Notes under the pieces: generated by a model
The model's input: the letters and a program-made list of their open reading frames with translations, nothing else
What the model was told of the DNA's origin: nothing
Databases searched by the model: none
Position numbers and translations under genes: made by a program
Shown here: positions 14,232 through 22,523 of the stretch, piece after piece
How the letters are laid out: every line of letters begins with the position of its first letter
Numbering within the stretch: the first letter of the stretch is position 1
Source of the DNA: CAZQYC01 sp043746555
GTDB taxonomy: Bacteria > Pseudomonadota > Gammaproteobacteria > Steroidobacterales > Steroidobacteraceae
Length of the DNA stretch: 23,668 bases
Assembly (NCBI GenBank): GCA_043746555.1
Contig: JAYTQU010000220.1
Location: forward strand, 1-23,668
Direction of reading: 5' to 3'

Positions 14232-15665
14232 TTATGCCGTCTTGGCCGCGTAACCCAATACAGCTTTGGTTTCGAGGAATTCGCCGAAGGCGTGATCGCC
14301 CCACTCGCGGCCGTTGCCCGACATCTTGTAGCCACCGAACGGCGCCATCATGTCGCCCTGCGCGCTGTTGATGTTGACCTGTCCAGCACGCAGACGCGCT
14401 GCCACTTTGCGAATGGCGAGTTCATCTTTCCCTGAAATATACGCGGCCAATCCGTACTCTGTGTCGTTGGCAATCTCGACGGCTTGATCGATCGTGTCGT
14501 AGCCGATGATCACCAGCACGGGGCCGAATACTTCTTCGCGCGCAATGGTCATGGTGTTATTCACGTTGGCGAATACCGTGGGCTTCACGTAGTAGCCTTT
14601 TTCCAAGCCGGCAGGTTTACCGGGACCGCCGGCGACGACGGTCGCGCCTTCTTCGATGCCTTTCTTGATGAGCCCTTGAATCTTGCTCCATTGTGTTGCC
14701 GAAATGACGGGTCCTAGCATTGCACCGCTCGCCGGGTCGCCGACAGTTGTCCCTTCGGCCGTTGCTTTAGCGATCGCGATCGCTTCGGCCATGCGCTTGT
14801 TCGGCACAAGCATGCGCGTCGGCGCGTTGCACGATTGACCGGAATTTTGCATCACCGAACGCACACCGGCTTTAACGGCGACAGTCAAGTCGGCGTCTTC
14901 GAGCATGATGTTCGGCGACTTGCCGCCGAGTTCTTGATGAACACGCTTCACGGTCGGTGCCGCGTTGCGCGCCACTTCCACACCGGCGCGCGTCGAACCC
15001 GTGAACGACACCATATCAACCAAAGGATGACCTGAGATCGCAGCGCCCACGGTGGGGCCATCGCCATTCACCAAATTGAAGACGCCTTTGGGTACGCCCG
15101 CGGCGTCCAGAACCTCCGTCCAGATTTGCGCGGAGAATGGCGCAATTTCCGACGGCTTTAATACCATCGTGCAACCGACGGCCAACGCAGGCGCGACCTT
15201 GCACGCGATTTGATTCACCGGCCAATTCCACGGTGTGATGAACCCGCACACACCGATCGGCTCTTTGACGATCATTGTCGTACCGCGTTGTTCTTCGAAT
15301 TTGTAGTTCTTGAGCACTGCTAGCGCAGTTTGCAAGTGAGCGACACCCATCGCTGCTTGAGCCTTTTGTGCAAGCGCGGCAGGTGCGCCCATTTCTTCCG
15401 TGATCGCCGCGGCCATGTCGGCGTAGCGTTTTTGATATTCGGCGATAATTTTTTCCAGCAACGCGGCGCGTTCTTCGCGGCTGGTTTGCGAATAACTTGC
15501 GAATGCTTTGCGTGCGGCTTTCACTGCGCGATCAACATCGACCGCCGAGCCCAATGAAATTCTTCCGGCCACCGCTTCGGTTGCGGGATTGATGACATCT
15601 AATGTCTTTGGTGTTGCCGGGTCGACCCAGGTGCCGTCGATATAAAACTTTAGATAGTCGCGCAT
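14232..15665 (-). CDS. NAD(P)+-dependent aldehyde dehydrogenase
   Basis: A 477-residue ALDH-superfamily enzyme that oxidises an aldehyde to its acid. The oxyanion Asn147 is in PWNWP, Lys170 in VLKPSE contacts the cofactor ribose, FTGST (221-225) is the Rossmann turn, the general base is Glu245 in QELGGKSP and the nucleophile is Cys279 in NSGQSCNAPTR. Length fits soluble tetrameric ALDHs, and the C-terminal LGYAAKTA is typical. The Asn-Ala after the Cys resembles ALDHs of amino, succinoyl or aromatic semialdehyde type, but substrate cannot be assigned. GGAGA stands 7 bases before the ATG. Three tandem 11-bp repeats lie just upstream and are likely regulatory. A HicBA pair follows 30 bases downstream. 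Confidence 0.93.
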   Translation of the reverse strand: MRDYLKFYIDGTWVDPATPKTLDVINPATEAVAGRISLGSAVDVDRAVKAARKAFASYSQTSREERAALLEKIIAEYQKRYADMAAAITEEMGAPAALAQKAQAAMGVAHLQTALAVLKNYKFEEQRGTTMIVKEPIGVCGFITPWNWPVNQIACKVAPALAVGCTMVLKPSEIAPFSAQIWTEVLDAAGVPKGVFNLVNGDGPTVGAAISGHPLVDMVSFTGSTRAGVEVARNAAPTVKRVHQELGGKSPNIMLEDADLTVAVKAGVRSVMQNSGQSCNAPTRMLVPNKRMAEAIAIAKATAEGTTVGDPASGAMLGPVISATQWSKIQGLIKKGIEEGATVVAGGPGKPAGLEKGYYVKPTVFANVNNTMTIAREEVFGPVLVIIGYDTIDQAVEIANDTEYGLAAYISGKDELAIRKVAARLRAGQVNINSAQGDMMAPFGGYKMSGNGREWGDHAFGEFLETKAVLGYAAKTA

Positions 15666-15677
15666 AACAGTTCTCCG

Positions 15678-15710
15678 GCAGATTCAATGCAAATTCAGTG
15701 CAGATTCAGG
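15678..15710. promoter_or_regulatory. Three tandem 11-bp repeats before the ALDH gene
   Basis: Units GCAGATTCAAT, GCAAATTCAGT and GCAGATTCAGG follow one another without spacers (15678-15688, 15689-15699, 15700-15710). An 11-bp period puts each on the same face of the helix. The array begins 12 bases upstream of the ALDH start codon, next to its ribosome-binding site. It could be an operator or a leader-RNA site. Confidence 0.5.
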
Positions 15711-15803
15711 CCAAATGCTCGGCCTCGATGGGTTGCTATTGTACGCGGCAAGCGGGACGAACGGGCCATTGGCGGCCCGACATCGGCAAGAATTTTTGCA
15801 GAC

Positions 15804-16412
15804 CTACGCCTTTTCTTGCGGCATGTAGATCGAATTCTTCACTTGCGCAAAAACCCTGTGCACCATCGGCTCAAATTCGCCCAACGGCGCGCTGGTGAAA
15901 TTTGGATCGAATGCCGGACCGTCGTACTTGGCGCAGAACTCCTCGACATAGCCGAACCACGGATGATCGCGAAATCGATCGCGCATATTGCGATCGAGGT
16001 CGAGATGATGAAAGAAATAATATCCCTGAAAAATAGCGTGTTTGTCGACCATCCAATGATTTTGCTCCGAAACGAACGGCTTCAATATCGCGGCCGCAAC
16101 GTCGGCGTGATTGCGCGGTCCCAAGGTATCGCCGATGTCATGCAATAAGGCGCAGACGATGTATTCCTGATCGCAACCGGCCTGCATAGCGCGGGTTGCA
16201 GTCTGCAAGCAATGCTGCAACCGATCGATGGCGAAACCGCCACAATCGCCTTCCAATAACCGCAAATGAGCAAGCACTCGATGGGGTAGCTCGTCGAGAA
16301 ACGGCGTGATGGCGCGATTGATCGTCGCCCAGTCTTCGCGCGTGCAGTGTTCCATTGAATGAAACTTCGCCCGCTCCATTGTTGCATTGCTTTCCCTATT
16401 TCCATCGGCCAT
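15804..16412 (-). CDS. HD-domain protein, possible metal-dependent oxygenase
   Basis: A 202-residue protein with an HD metal site. Candidate ligands are His67 (DRLQHCLQTA), His91-Asp92 (ALLHDIGDT), His102, His125 (VDKH) and Asp164 (KYDGPAFDP). The spacing and the text H-x2-QTA, LLHDIG, and a YYFFHH helix resemble the mixed-valent di-iron HD oxygenases such as PhnZ and TmpB more than cyclic-nucleotide phosphodiesterases. That is inference; a phosphohydrolase is the alternative. I start at the ATG at 16412, preceded by GAGGTGG; the frame is open to 16451 but without a better start. It diverges from the S9 peptidase gene 155 bases away. Confidence 0.72.
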   Translation of the reverse strand: MADGNRESNATMERAKFHSMEHCTREDWATINRAITPFLDELPHRVLAHLRLLEGDCGGFAIDRLQHCLQTATRAMQAGCDQEYIVCALLHDIGDTLGPRNHADVAAAILKPFVSEQNHWMVDKHAIFQGYYFFHHLDLDRNMRDRFRDHPWFGYVEEFCAKYDGPAFDPNFTSAPLGEFEPMVHRVFAQVKNSIYMPQEKA

Positions 16413-16490
16413 CGTCCACCTCATTAGTCTTACGTATTTCCATCGACGCACTGCGCAAGGTACGAATCCAACTGGTCATCTGTCAACTAG

Positions 16491-16541
16491 GTGAAAGCGC
16501 AGTTTGCTACCAGCCGCGTGAAAGCGCGATGATCCGCTTTC
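16491..16541. promoter_or_regulatory. Repeat and dyad in the HD/S9 divergent promoter region
   Basis: GTGAAAGCGC occurs at 16491-16500 and again at 16518-16527. The second copy is also one arm of an inverted repeat GAAAGCG (16520-16526) / CGCTTTC (16535-16541) with an 8-base loop. It lies 27-77 bases upstream of the peptidase start, a plausible operator for either gene. Confidence 0.35.
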
Positions 16542-16567
16542 TGCGTATGCCGACTTATGGAGCCTCC

Positions 16568-18626
16568 ATGATCGTTCGCCATTTACTCATCATTGCCAGC
16601 GCTGCAATTGTCTGGTCCGCACCGGCGATTGCAGCCGACACCCATCCGTTCGGCGTGGGCGATCTGGTACGGCTCAATCGTCTGAGCGAACCCGCGTTGT
16701 CGCCCGATGGTCGCCACATTGTTTACACGCAGCGCCAAACCGATCTCGAAGCGGATCGAGACCGCGCCGATTTGTGGTTGCTCGATGTCACGCAATCGAA
16801 AGCCGTTCCTAAACGGCTCACGTCGCATCCCGAAAACGATTTCAGTCCGCAGTGGTCGCGCGTTAGCGGCAACATTTATTTTTTGTCGGCGCGATCCGGC
16901 TCGCAGCAAGTGTGGCGGCTATCGCTCACCGGCGGCGAAGCGCAGCAGGTCACCAAATTTCCGCTCGACGTCACGACGTATAAGTTGGCACCTGACGATT
17001 CCTATCTTGCCGTGACGCTCGATGTGTTTCCCGACTGCGGCGATTTGGCTTGCACTGCGAAGCGATTCAAACAACAAAGCGACCACAAGTCTCGCGGCAT
17101 GGTTTTCGATCGCATCTTCGTCCGACACTGGGATACCTGGGACGACGGCACACAGACGCATTTGTTCGTTGCGAAATTGCAGGATGGTGTCGTCGCAACC
17201 GAACCGCGCGATCTAAGCGGCAGTCTCGACGCCGACGTGCCGTCGAAACCGTTTGGCGACGCAAGCGAATACAACTTTACGCCGGACAGTTCCAAGATCG
17301 TGTTCGATGCGCGCATTAAAGGCAAAAGCGAACCGTGGTCCACCAACTTCGATTTGTACGAAGTGTCCGTTGCCGGCGGTGCGCCGAAAAATCTCACGCA
17401 AGACAATCCGGCATGGGATGCCGGACCGATTTTCTCCGGCGACGGCCACTGGATGGCGTATCGCGCGATGGAGCGTCCAAGTCTCGAAGCCGATCGCTTT
17501 CACATCGAGCTGGTCAATCGCAAGACCGGCGAACGCCGCGCACTAACGAAAGATTGGGATCGCTCCGTCGATACGATGGAATTCGCGCGATGGCAAGAGC
17601 ATCTATGCGCTCACGGATCATTTTGGTCAGCACGTACTGTGGTCCGTCGATCTCAAATCCGGCAAACCGAAATTGCTGGTGAACAGCGGTCACATCGAAG
17701 CGATTACCGTAGGAGCCAACACGATTTATTTCAGCGCGGTGAATTTGAATTCGCCGGCCGATCTATATTCCGTTGCCGGCAGCGGCGGCAAACCGCGGCG
17801 GCTCTCGCAGCTCAACGCCGATAAACTGGCGGCGACGCGCATGGGCGCGGCCGAGCAATTCACGTTTGCCGGCGCGAATGGCGAAACCGTTTACGCCTAT
17901 GTTGTGAAACCGGTCGATTTCGATGCGAACAAAAAATATCCGATTGCCTTCTTCGTTCACGGCGGTCCGCAGAGTTCGTTCGGCAATGGTTGGAGCTATC
18001 GCTGGAATCCGCAGACTTACGCCGGTCAGGGATATGCTTTCATCGCCGTCGATTTTCACGGCTCGCCGGGTTACGGACAAAAATTCACCGATTCGATTTC
18101 CGGCGATTGGGGCGGTAAACCGCTAGAGGATTTGCAAAAGGGATTGGCCGCCGCACTTGCAAAATATCCGTGGCTTAATGCCGATCGCATGTGCGCGCTC
18201 GGCGCATCGTACGGCGGCTACATGATGAATTGGATTGCGGGCGTGTGGTCGCAACCGTTTAAGTGCATCGTTAATCATGCGGGCATTCTCGACAACCGGT
18301 TCATGGCTTATTCGACCGAAGAGCTGTGGTTCGACGAATGGGAAAACGGCGGTCCGCAATATCAAGTGCCGCAGAATTACGAAAAGTTCAATCCGATAAA
18401 TCACATCAAGGACTGGCGCGTGCCGATGCTGGTGATCGACAGTGAGAAGGATTTTCGTGTGCCGTACACGCAAAGCATTGCCACGTTTACCGCTTTGCAG
18501 CGCCGCGGTATTCCAAGTCGATTGATCATCTTCCCAACCGAAAATCATTGGGTGTTGAAACCCTCGAACAGCTTGCAATGGCATCACGAAGTGGAACGTT
18601 GGTTGGCGGAGTGGCTTAAGAAATAG
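16568..18626 (+). pseudogene. Secreted S9 family (prolyl oligopeptidase) peptidase, frameshifted
   Basis: The combined reading gives about 686 residues. The start at 16568 has GGAG 5 bases upstream and begins a signal peptide (MIVRHLLIIASAAIVWSAPA, cut near residue 22-24). A beta-propeller follows, with repeats such as EPALSPDGRHIVYT and NDFSPQWS. The C-terminal hydrolase domain holds Ser in GASYGGYM (codon 18207-18209), Asp in SEKDFRVPYT (18450-18452) and His in TENHWVLKP (18546-18548), all intact. At 17588 the frame breaks: EFA is followed by a lone C and then DGKSIYALTDHFG in another frame, so two bases of an expected Pro codon (FAPDGK) are missing. Either the gene is broken or this is a sequence error; the rest looks undamaged. 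The family cleaves short peptides, often as dipeptidyl or acylaminoacyl peptidase, in the periplasm. Confidence 0.88.
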
Positions 18627-18700
18627 ATCGCGCAGAGCGAATCGCGCCTCACCATGCTCGTATGGAAGACGCGAGCAACCGATAAACTGCGCGAAAAGCC

Positions 18701-18720
18701 GCCGTTTGCGTCCCAACGGC
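18701..18720 (+). terminator. Weak hairpin downstream of the S9 gene
   Basis: GCCGTT (18701-18706) and AACGGC (18715-18720) form a 6-bp stem with an 8-base loop, about 75 bases after the peptidase stop. Only three U residues follow (TGCGTTT), so termination would be weak. Confidence 0.3.
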
Positions 18721-18919
18721 TGCGTTTACGGAAGGTAAAGCTTAGAATTTAAGAAATCTTCTCGTTGTCGTGCGCACAGCACGGCGACCTTTGGGTAAAC
18801 TTGTCATTCAATCCGGCGACGCATCCAGTTTGATTCGGATCTCTGTCGATTCGGTCTTGCGGATTCGGTCGGTGATTTCGCCACACAACATCAAATATTT
18901 GTCAGGTCGAGGACATCCA

Positions 18920-19339
18920 ATGAATACATTACGCACCGCACTCATCGCCTCGGTCGCCGCCGTAGCGGCTGCCTGCTCCACCGCGCCTTCTAAACCCCCC
19001 GCAGCGCCGGCTGCCCCGGTCGTTCCTGCTGCTCCGGTCGCGACCAACATTGCCGGCGTTTGGACAATCACCACCGATACGCCTCAAGGTGCGTCGGATT
19101 CGAAGATGACGGTCATGCAAACCGGCAAGGACATCAAGGGCACCTTGGAAAGCCCAATGGGCAGTGTCGATTACACCGGCACGGTCGTTGGTAAAGACGT
19201 CAAGTTCGGTTTCAACTTCAGCGCCCAGGGCACTGATTTGCACATTGACTACATCGGCACCGTCGACGGACCGACAATGAGTGGCCGCGCCGTCTTCGGA
19301 TCGTTCGGCGAAGGCACTTTCAAAGGTAAGAAGCTGTAA
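18920..19339 (+). CDS. Putative lipoprotein with beta-strand domain
   Basis: A 139-residue exported protein. The N-terminus MNTLRTALIASVAAVAAACS has a signal peptide ending in AAAC, a lipobox that lacks the usual Leu at -3 but keeps the Cys at 19, so lipidation is likely but unproven. A Pro-Ala-rich linker (about 24-40) follows. The remaining 95 residues are strand-rich and Gly-rich (NIAGVWTITTDTPQG, MGSVDYTGTVVGKDVKF, GTVDGPTMSGRAVFGSFGEG). This resembles a small beta-barrel or lipocalin-like domain found in outer-membrane lipoproteins and fused to some amidohydrolases; I cannot name its ligand. The start at 18920 is set by GAGGA 6 bases before the ATG; an upstream extension to 18770 does not look like coding sequence. 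A strong terminator follows. Confidence 0.8.
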   Translation: MNTLRTALIASVAAVAAACSTAPSKPPAAPAAPVVPAAPVATNIAGVWTITTDTPQGASDSKMTVMQTGKDIKGTLESPMGSVDYTGTVVGKDVKFGFNFSAQGTDLHIDYIGTVDGPTMSGRAVFGSFGEGTFKGKKL

Positions 19340-19346
19340 CTTAACT

Positions 19347-19380
19347 CGCGTTGCGCGAACCGTCGCGCAACGCGTCTTTT
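19347..19380 (+). terminator. Intrinsic terminator after the lipoprotein gene
   Basis: CGCGTTGCGCGA (19347-19358), loop ACCG, and TCGCGCAACGCG (19363-19374) form a perfect 12-bp stem followed by TCTTTT. It starts 7 bases after the lipoprotein stop and separates it from the HiPIP gene. Confidence 0.85.
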
Positions 19381-19417
19381 AACCCAAACCCTAACGCAAC
19401 GTCATCGAGAACCGTCC

Positions 19418-19759
19418 ATGTCAGAAAAAAAACCCCGTAACGTAGTCGGCGATTTAAGTCGTCGCGAATTCTTCGCCGCCGCAAGCGGCGTCACGCTGGC
19501 GACCTTATTTGCGAACACTAGCCATGCAGCCGACTTGCCGGCTCTTACCGAAACCGATTCGATCGCGGTTTCGATGGGCTACCGGTCCGACACTACCAAA
19601 GTCGACGGGAAGAAATACGCCGCGCACAAGGCGTCTCAGTCGTGCTCCAACTGCCGCTTCTATCAAGGTGCGGCTGGCGACAAGTTCGGCGGTTGCCAAA
19701 TCTTTGCCGGTAAATCTGTTTCGGCCAACGGCTGGTGCCAGGTGTACGCGGCCAAGTAG
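19418..19759 (+). CDS. High-potential iron-sulfur protein (HiPIP), Tat-exported
   Basis: A 113-residue precursor. The signal sequence contains the twin-arginine motif SRREFF (14-19) and a hydrophobic stretch ending in SHAA, with cleavage near residue 38, giving a folded, cofactor-loaded periplasmic protein of about 75 residues. The four [4Fe-4S] ligands are Cys76, Cys79, Cys93 and Cys107 with spacing C-x2-C-x13-C-x13-C, the HiPIP signature (CSNCRFYQG, GGCQIFAGK, GWCQVY). HiPIPs carry single electrons at high potential between the cytochrome bc1 complex and a reaction centre or terminal oxidase. No partner redox gene is adjacent. It ends at a large palindrome shared with the convergent gene. 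Confidence 0.95.
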   Translation: MSEKKPRNVVGDLSRREFFAAASGVTLATLFANTSHAADLPALTETDSIAVSMGYRSDTTKVDGKKYAAHKASQSCSNCRFYQGAAGDKFGGCQIFAGKSVSANGWCQVYAAK

Positions 19760-19763
19760 CCCC

Positions 19764-19852
19764 GCGTGAGAGCGCGAAATCGTGAGATCGGGAGATGGCT
19801 AAGAGATCGAATTATTTCCATCTCACGCTCTCCCGACCTCGCGCTCTCACGC
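19764..19852. repeat. Large imperfect palindrome between convergent genes
   Basis: Arms at 19764-19798 and 19818-19852 are each 35 bases, separated by 19. Each begins GCGTGAGAGCGCGA when read inward on its own strand and ends GAGATGG. The inner parts hold GTGAGA and GGGAGA blocks in exchanged order, so pairing is best at the ends. The right arm covers the last codon and stop of the acyl-CoA synthetase gene. It may end transcription from both sides or be a small palindromic mobile repeat. Confidence 0.65.
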
Positions 19853-21535
19853 TGTCTTTGCTTCGCTGAGTCCCAACTCTCGGCTCATCTGTTCGCGCAT
19901 TGCGAACTTCTGAACTTTGCCGGTGACCGTCATGGGAAATTCCGTGACGAAGCGGAGGTAGCGCGGAATTTTGTGATGCGCGATTTGACCATTACAAAAT
20001 TCCTCGATTTCTTTTTCGGTGGCGGTGGCGCCTACCTTGAGTTGAATCCACGCACACACTTCCTCGCCGTACTTCGCATCCGGTACTCCGAACACCTGCA
20101 CCGCCTGCACTTTAGGATGACGATAGAGAAAATCCTCGACCTCGCGCGGTGAAATATTTTCGCCGCCGCGAATCACTAAATCTTTCAACCGACCGGTGAT
20201 GTTGCAGTAACCGTCGACGTCGATCGTTGCGAGATCGCCGCTGTGCATCCATCCCGCTGCGTCGATCGACTCGCCGGTTCTCGCGGCGTCATCCCAGTAA
20301 CCGCGCATTACCGAATAACCGCGTGTGAGCAATTGTCCTTGTACGCCGCGCGGCACGATTCGGTCTTGCTCGTCGACGATCTTCACTTGCAGATGCGGAT
20401 GAATGCGTCCGACGGTGGACACGCGTCGCTCCAACGGATCGTCAACGCTGCTTTGAAAACTCACCGGTGAAGTTTCGGTCATGCCATAGGCGATGGTCAC
20501 TTCGCGCATGTGCATATCACGCGTCACACGCTTCATCACCTCGATGGGGCACGGCGCGCCCGCCATGATGCCGGTGCGCAAAGAAGTCAGATCGAACGTA
20601 CCAAACTCCGGATGATCGAGTTCGGCAATGAACATGGTAGGCACGCCGTAGAGCACCGTGCATTTTTCCTGCGCTACCGTTTGCAATGTCTGCTTGGCGT
20701 CAAAGGCTTCGCTGGGGTACACCATTGCCGCACCGTGCGTAATGCAACCGAGATTGCCCATCACCATCCCGAAGCAGTGATACAGCGGTACCGGAATGCA
20801 CATACGATCGCGTTCACTCAAGCGCAAGGCGCGCGACACAAAGTATCCATTGTTGAGAATATTAAAATGCGTGAGTGTGGCGCCTTTCGGCAGTCCGGTC
20901 GTGCCACTGGTGAATTGAATATTGATCGGATCGTCAGGCTGCAATTCGTGCGATAGCGATTCAATGCGGACGCGGTGCTCCGTTTTAACGCGCTCGACAA
21001 TCTGATCGAAATTCAGGCAACCCAGAGTCGCTTCCTTACCGAGACGAATCACCCATCGCAACCGCGGCAAGCGTTGCGCGTGTAATCGCCCAGGTTCGCT
21101 CTTGGCCAACTCCGGCGCGAGCGTGTTCAGCATGTCGAGATAGTTGCTGCTCTTGAATTGCGCGGCAGTCACCAGCGCCCTGCAACCGACTTTGTTGAGA
21201 GCGAATTCCAACTCGCTCAACCGATACGCCGGATTGATGTTGACCAATATCAATCCCGCTTTCGCCGACGCGAATTGCGTCAGCGTCCACTCGGCGCAAT
21301 TCGGCGCCCAAATTCCGATGCGCTCTCCCGGCTCAAGCCCAATCGATATGAATGCGGCGGCAAGCGCATCGACTCGCGCTTTCAGTTCGCCATAGGTCCA
21401 CCGTATGTCTTGCCGCGGAACGATGAGCGCGTCGTGCTGCGCAAACTTTTCTGCCGCGCGATCGAACGCCTGACCGATGGTTTCATACAGCAGCGGCGTA
21501 TCGGCAAGACCGTTAACGAAGCTTTGTCGAATCAT
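19847..21535 (-). CDS. Acyl-CoA synthetase (AMP-binding)
   Basis: A 562-residue ANL-superfamily ligase that activates a fatty or other carboxylic acid as acyl-AMP and then acyl-CoA. The P-loop is TSGTTGLPKG (209-218), the adenine motif GMTETSP (351-357), the Asp motif HSGDLATIDVDGY (431-443) and the hinge GRLKDLVIRGGENI (448-461). The catalytic Lys540 is in TVTGKVQKF. The whole-length text is most like ACSF2-type medium-chain or branched-chain synthetases. The N-terminal part NINPAYRLSELEFALNKVG is also typical. GGAG is 8 bases before the ATG at 21535. It begins 14 bases after an SDR gene, so the two form an operon; the pair may process a lipid or terpenoid-derived acid, which I infer from context. 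Confidence 0.93.
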   Translation of the reverse strand: MIRQSFVNGLADTPLLYETIGQAFDRAAEKFAQHDALIVPRQDIRWTYGELKARVDALAAAFISIGLEPGERIGIWAPNCAEWTLTQFASAKAGLILVNINPAYRLSELEFALNKVGCRALVTAAQFKSSNYLDMLNTLAPELAKSEPGRLHAQRLPRLRWVIRLGKEATLGCLNFDQIVERVKTEHRVRIESLSHELQPDDPINIQFTSGTTGLPKGATLTHFNILNNGYFVSRALRLSERDRMCIPVPLYHCFGMVMGNLGCITHGAAMVYPSEAFDAKQTLQTVAQEKCTVLYGVPTMFIAELDHPEFGTFDLTSLRTGIMAGAPCPIEVMKRVTRDMHMREVTIAYGMTETSPVSFQSSVDDPLERRVSTVGRIHPHLQVKIVDEQDRIVPRGVQGQLLTRGYSVMRGYWDDAARTGESIDAAGWMHSGDLATIDVDGYCNITGRLKDLVIRGGENISPREVEDFLYRHPKVQAVQVFGVPDAKYGEEVCAWIQLKVGATATEKEIEEFCNGQIAHHKIPRYLRFVTEFPMTVTGKVQKFAMREQMSRELGLSEAKTA

Positions 21536-21549
21536 GACAGGAACTCCAA

Positions 21550-22356
21550 TTACTGCTGCGGTTTCTCATGAAACCAGGAGGTTCTTCCGCCATCGACGAC
21601 TAAATCATGACAATTGACAAAACTTCCTTCGTCGCTCGCTAAGAACAATGCGGCGTTGGCGATGTCGTAACCGAACCCCGAGCGCGGCAGCGGCGTGGAC
21701 TTGGCGAGATTGCCTTCGAGCTTTGCCTGCTTGCGAGCGTTGTCTTGATCGCTCAATGTTGCGGCGCGTGTCGATCCGCCCCAAAAAATCGGCGTCGCAA
21801 TCGCGCCGGGGGAAATCGCATTCACACGAATACCAAATGGACCGAGTTCGACACCGGCCATACGAGTGTAATGACTCACGCCGGCTTTCGCCGCGGCGTA
21901 CAAAATGCTGCCCTGTCCGTAGCGATGCGCGGCGATACTCGCATTGTTGATGATCGACCCGCCGCCTTTCGGTTTCATTGCTCGTGCAGCGTGCTTCACG
22001 CCGAACACGACGCTGCCCAACAGCAAGCGCATCGCGTAAGCGAATTGTTCTTCGGTCACATCGTCCAACTTGCCCGGCGTCGGCGCACCGGCGTTGTTGA
22101 ATAGGCAATCCAGTCGACCGAAGCGTTGCATGGCGAGATCAACCAATGCGGCAATGTCCGCTTCGCGCATCACATCGGCTTGTTGATAGGAAGCTAGTTC
22201 ACCCAATTCCTTGGCCAACTGTTGGCCCTTGTCTACACTTCGTCCTGCGAGAATCACGTGTGCACCCTGCGCGATGAAACATCTCGCCGTGGCTTCGCCA
22301 ATGCCGCTGGTTGCGCCGGTGATAACGGTTACTTTGCCGTCGAGTCTGCCGCTCAT
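21550..22356 (-). CDS. Short-chain dehydrogenase/reductase (SDR)
   Basis: A 268-residue classical SDR oxidoreductase. The cofactor motif TGATSGIG (13-20), structural NNAG (87-90) and catalytic Ser140, Tyr153 and Lys157 (YAAAK) are all present. The C-terminal half has the family's PGAIATP and VVDGG elements. Arg39-Ser40 after strand 2 may favour NADP+, though an acidic-free loop can also take NAD+. It interconverts a hydroxyl and a ketone; the substrate is unknown. GAGGG precedes the ATG at 22356. It is the first gene of an operon with the acyl-CoA synthetase and diverges from the glycosyltransferase gene 167 bases away. Confidence 0.92.
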   Translation of the reverse strand: MSGRLDGKVTVITGATSGIGEATARCFIAQGAHVILAGRSVDKGQQLAKELGELASYQQADVMREADIAALVDLAMQRFGRLDCLFNNAGAPTPGKLDDVTEEQFAYAMRLLLGSVVFGVKHAARAMKPKGGGSIINNASIAAHRYGQGSILYAAAKAGVSHYTRMAGVELGPFGIRVNAISPGAIATPIFWGGSTRAATLSDQDNARKQAKLEGNLAKSTPLPRSGFGYDIANAALFLASDEGSFVNCHDLVVDGGRTSWFHEKPQQ

Positions 22357-22523
22357 ATTCTAGCCCTCGGTGAATTATTCGCAGTGGCGATTTACAGTAG
22401 CCGCCAGTTTAACGAGATCGTATAGTTTCGTGCAGCGGGACGAATACTCCACGACGCCATACTGCTGTCACATCGCTCCATTACAATGCGCGTCTTAACG
22501 GCAGCTCGGTCGAGTTCAAGAGC

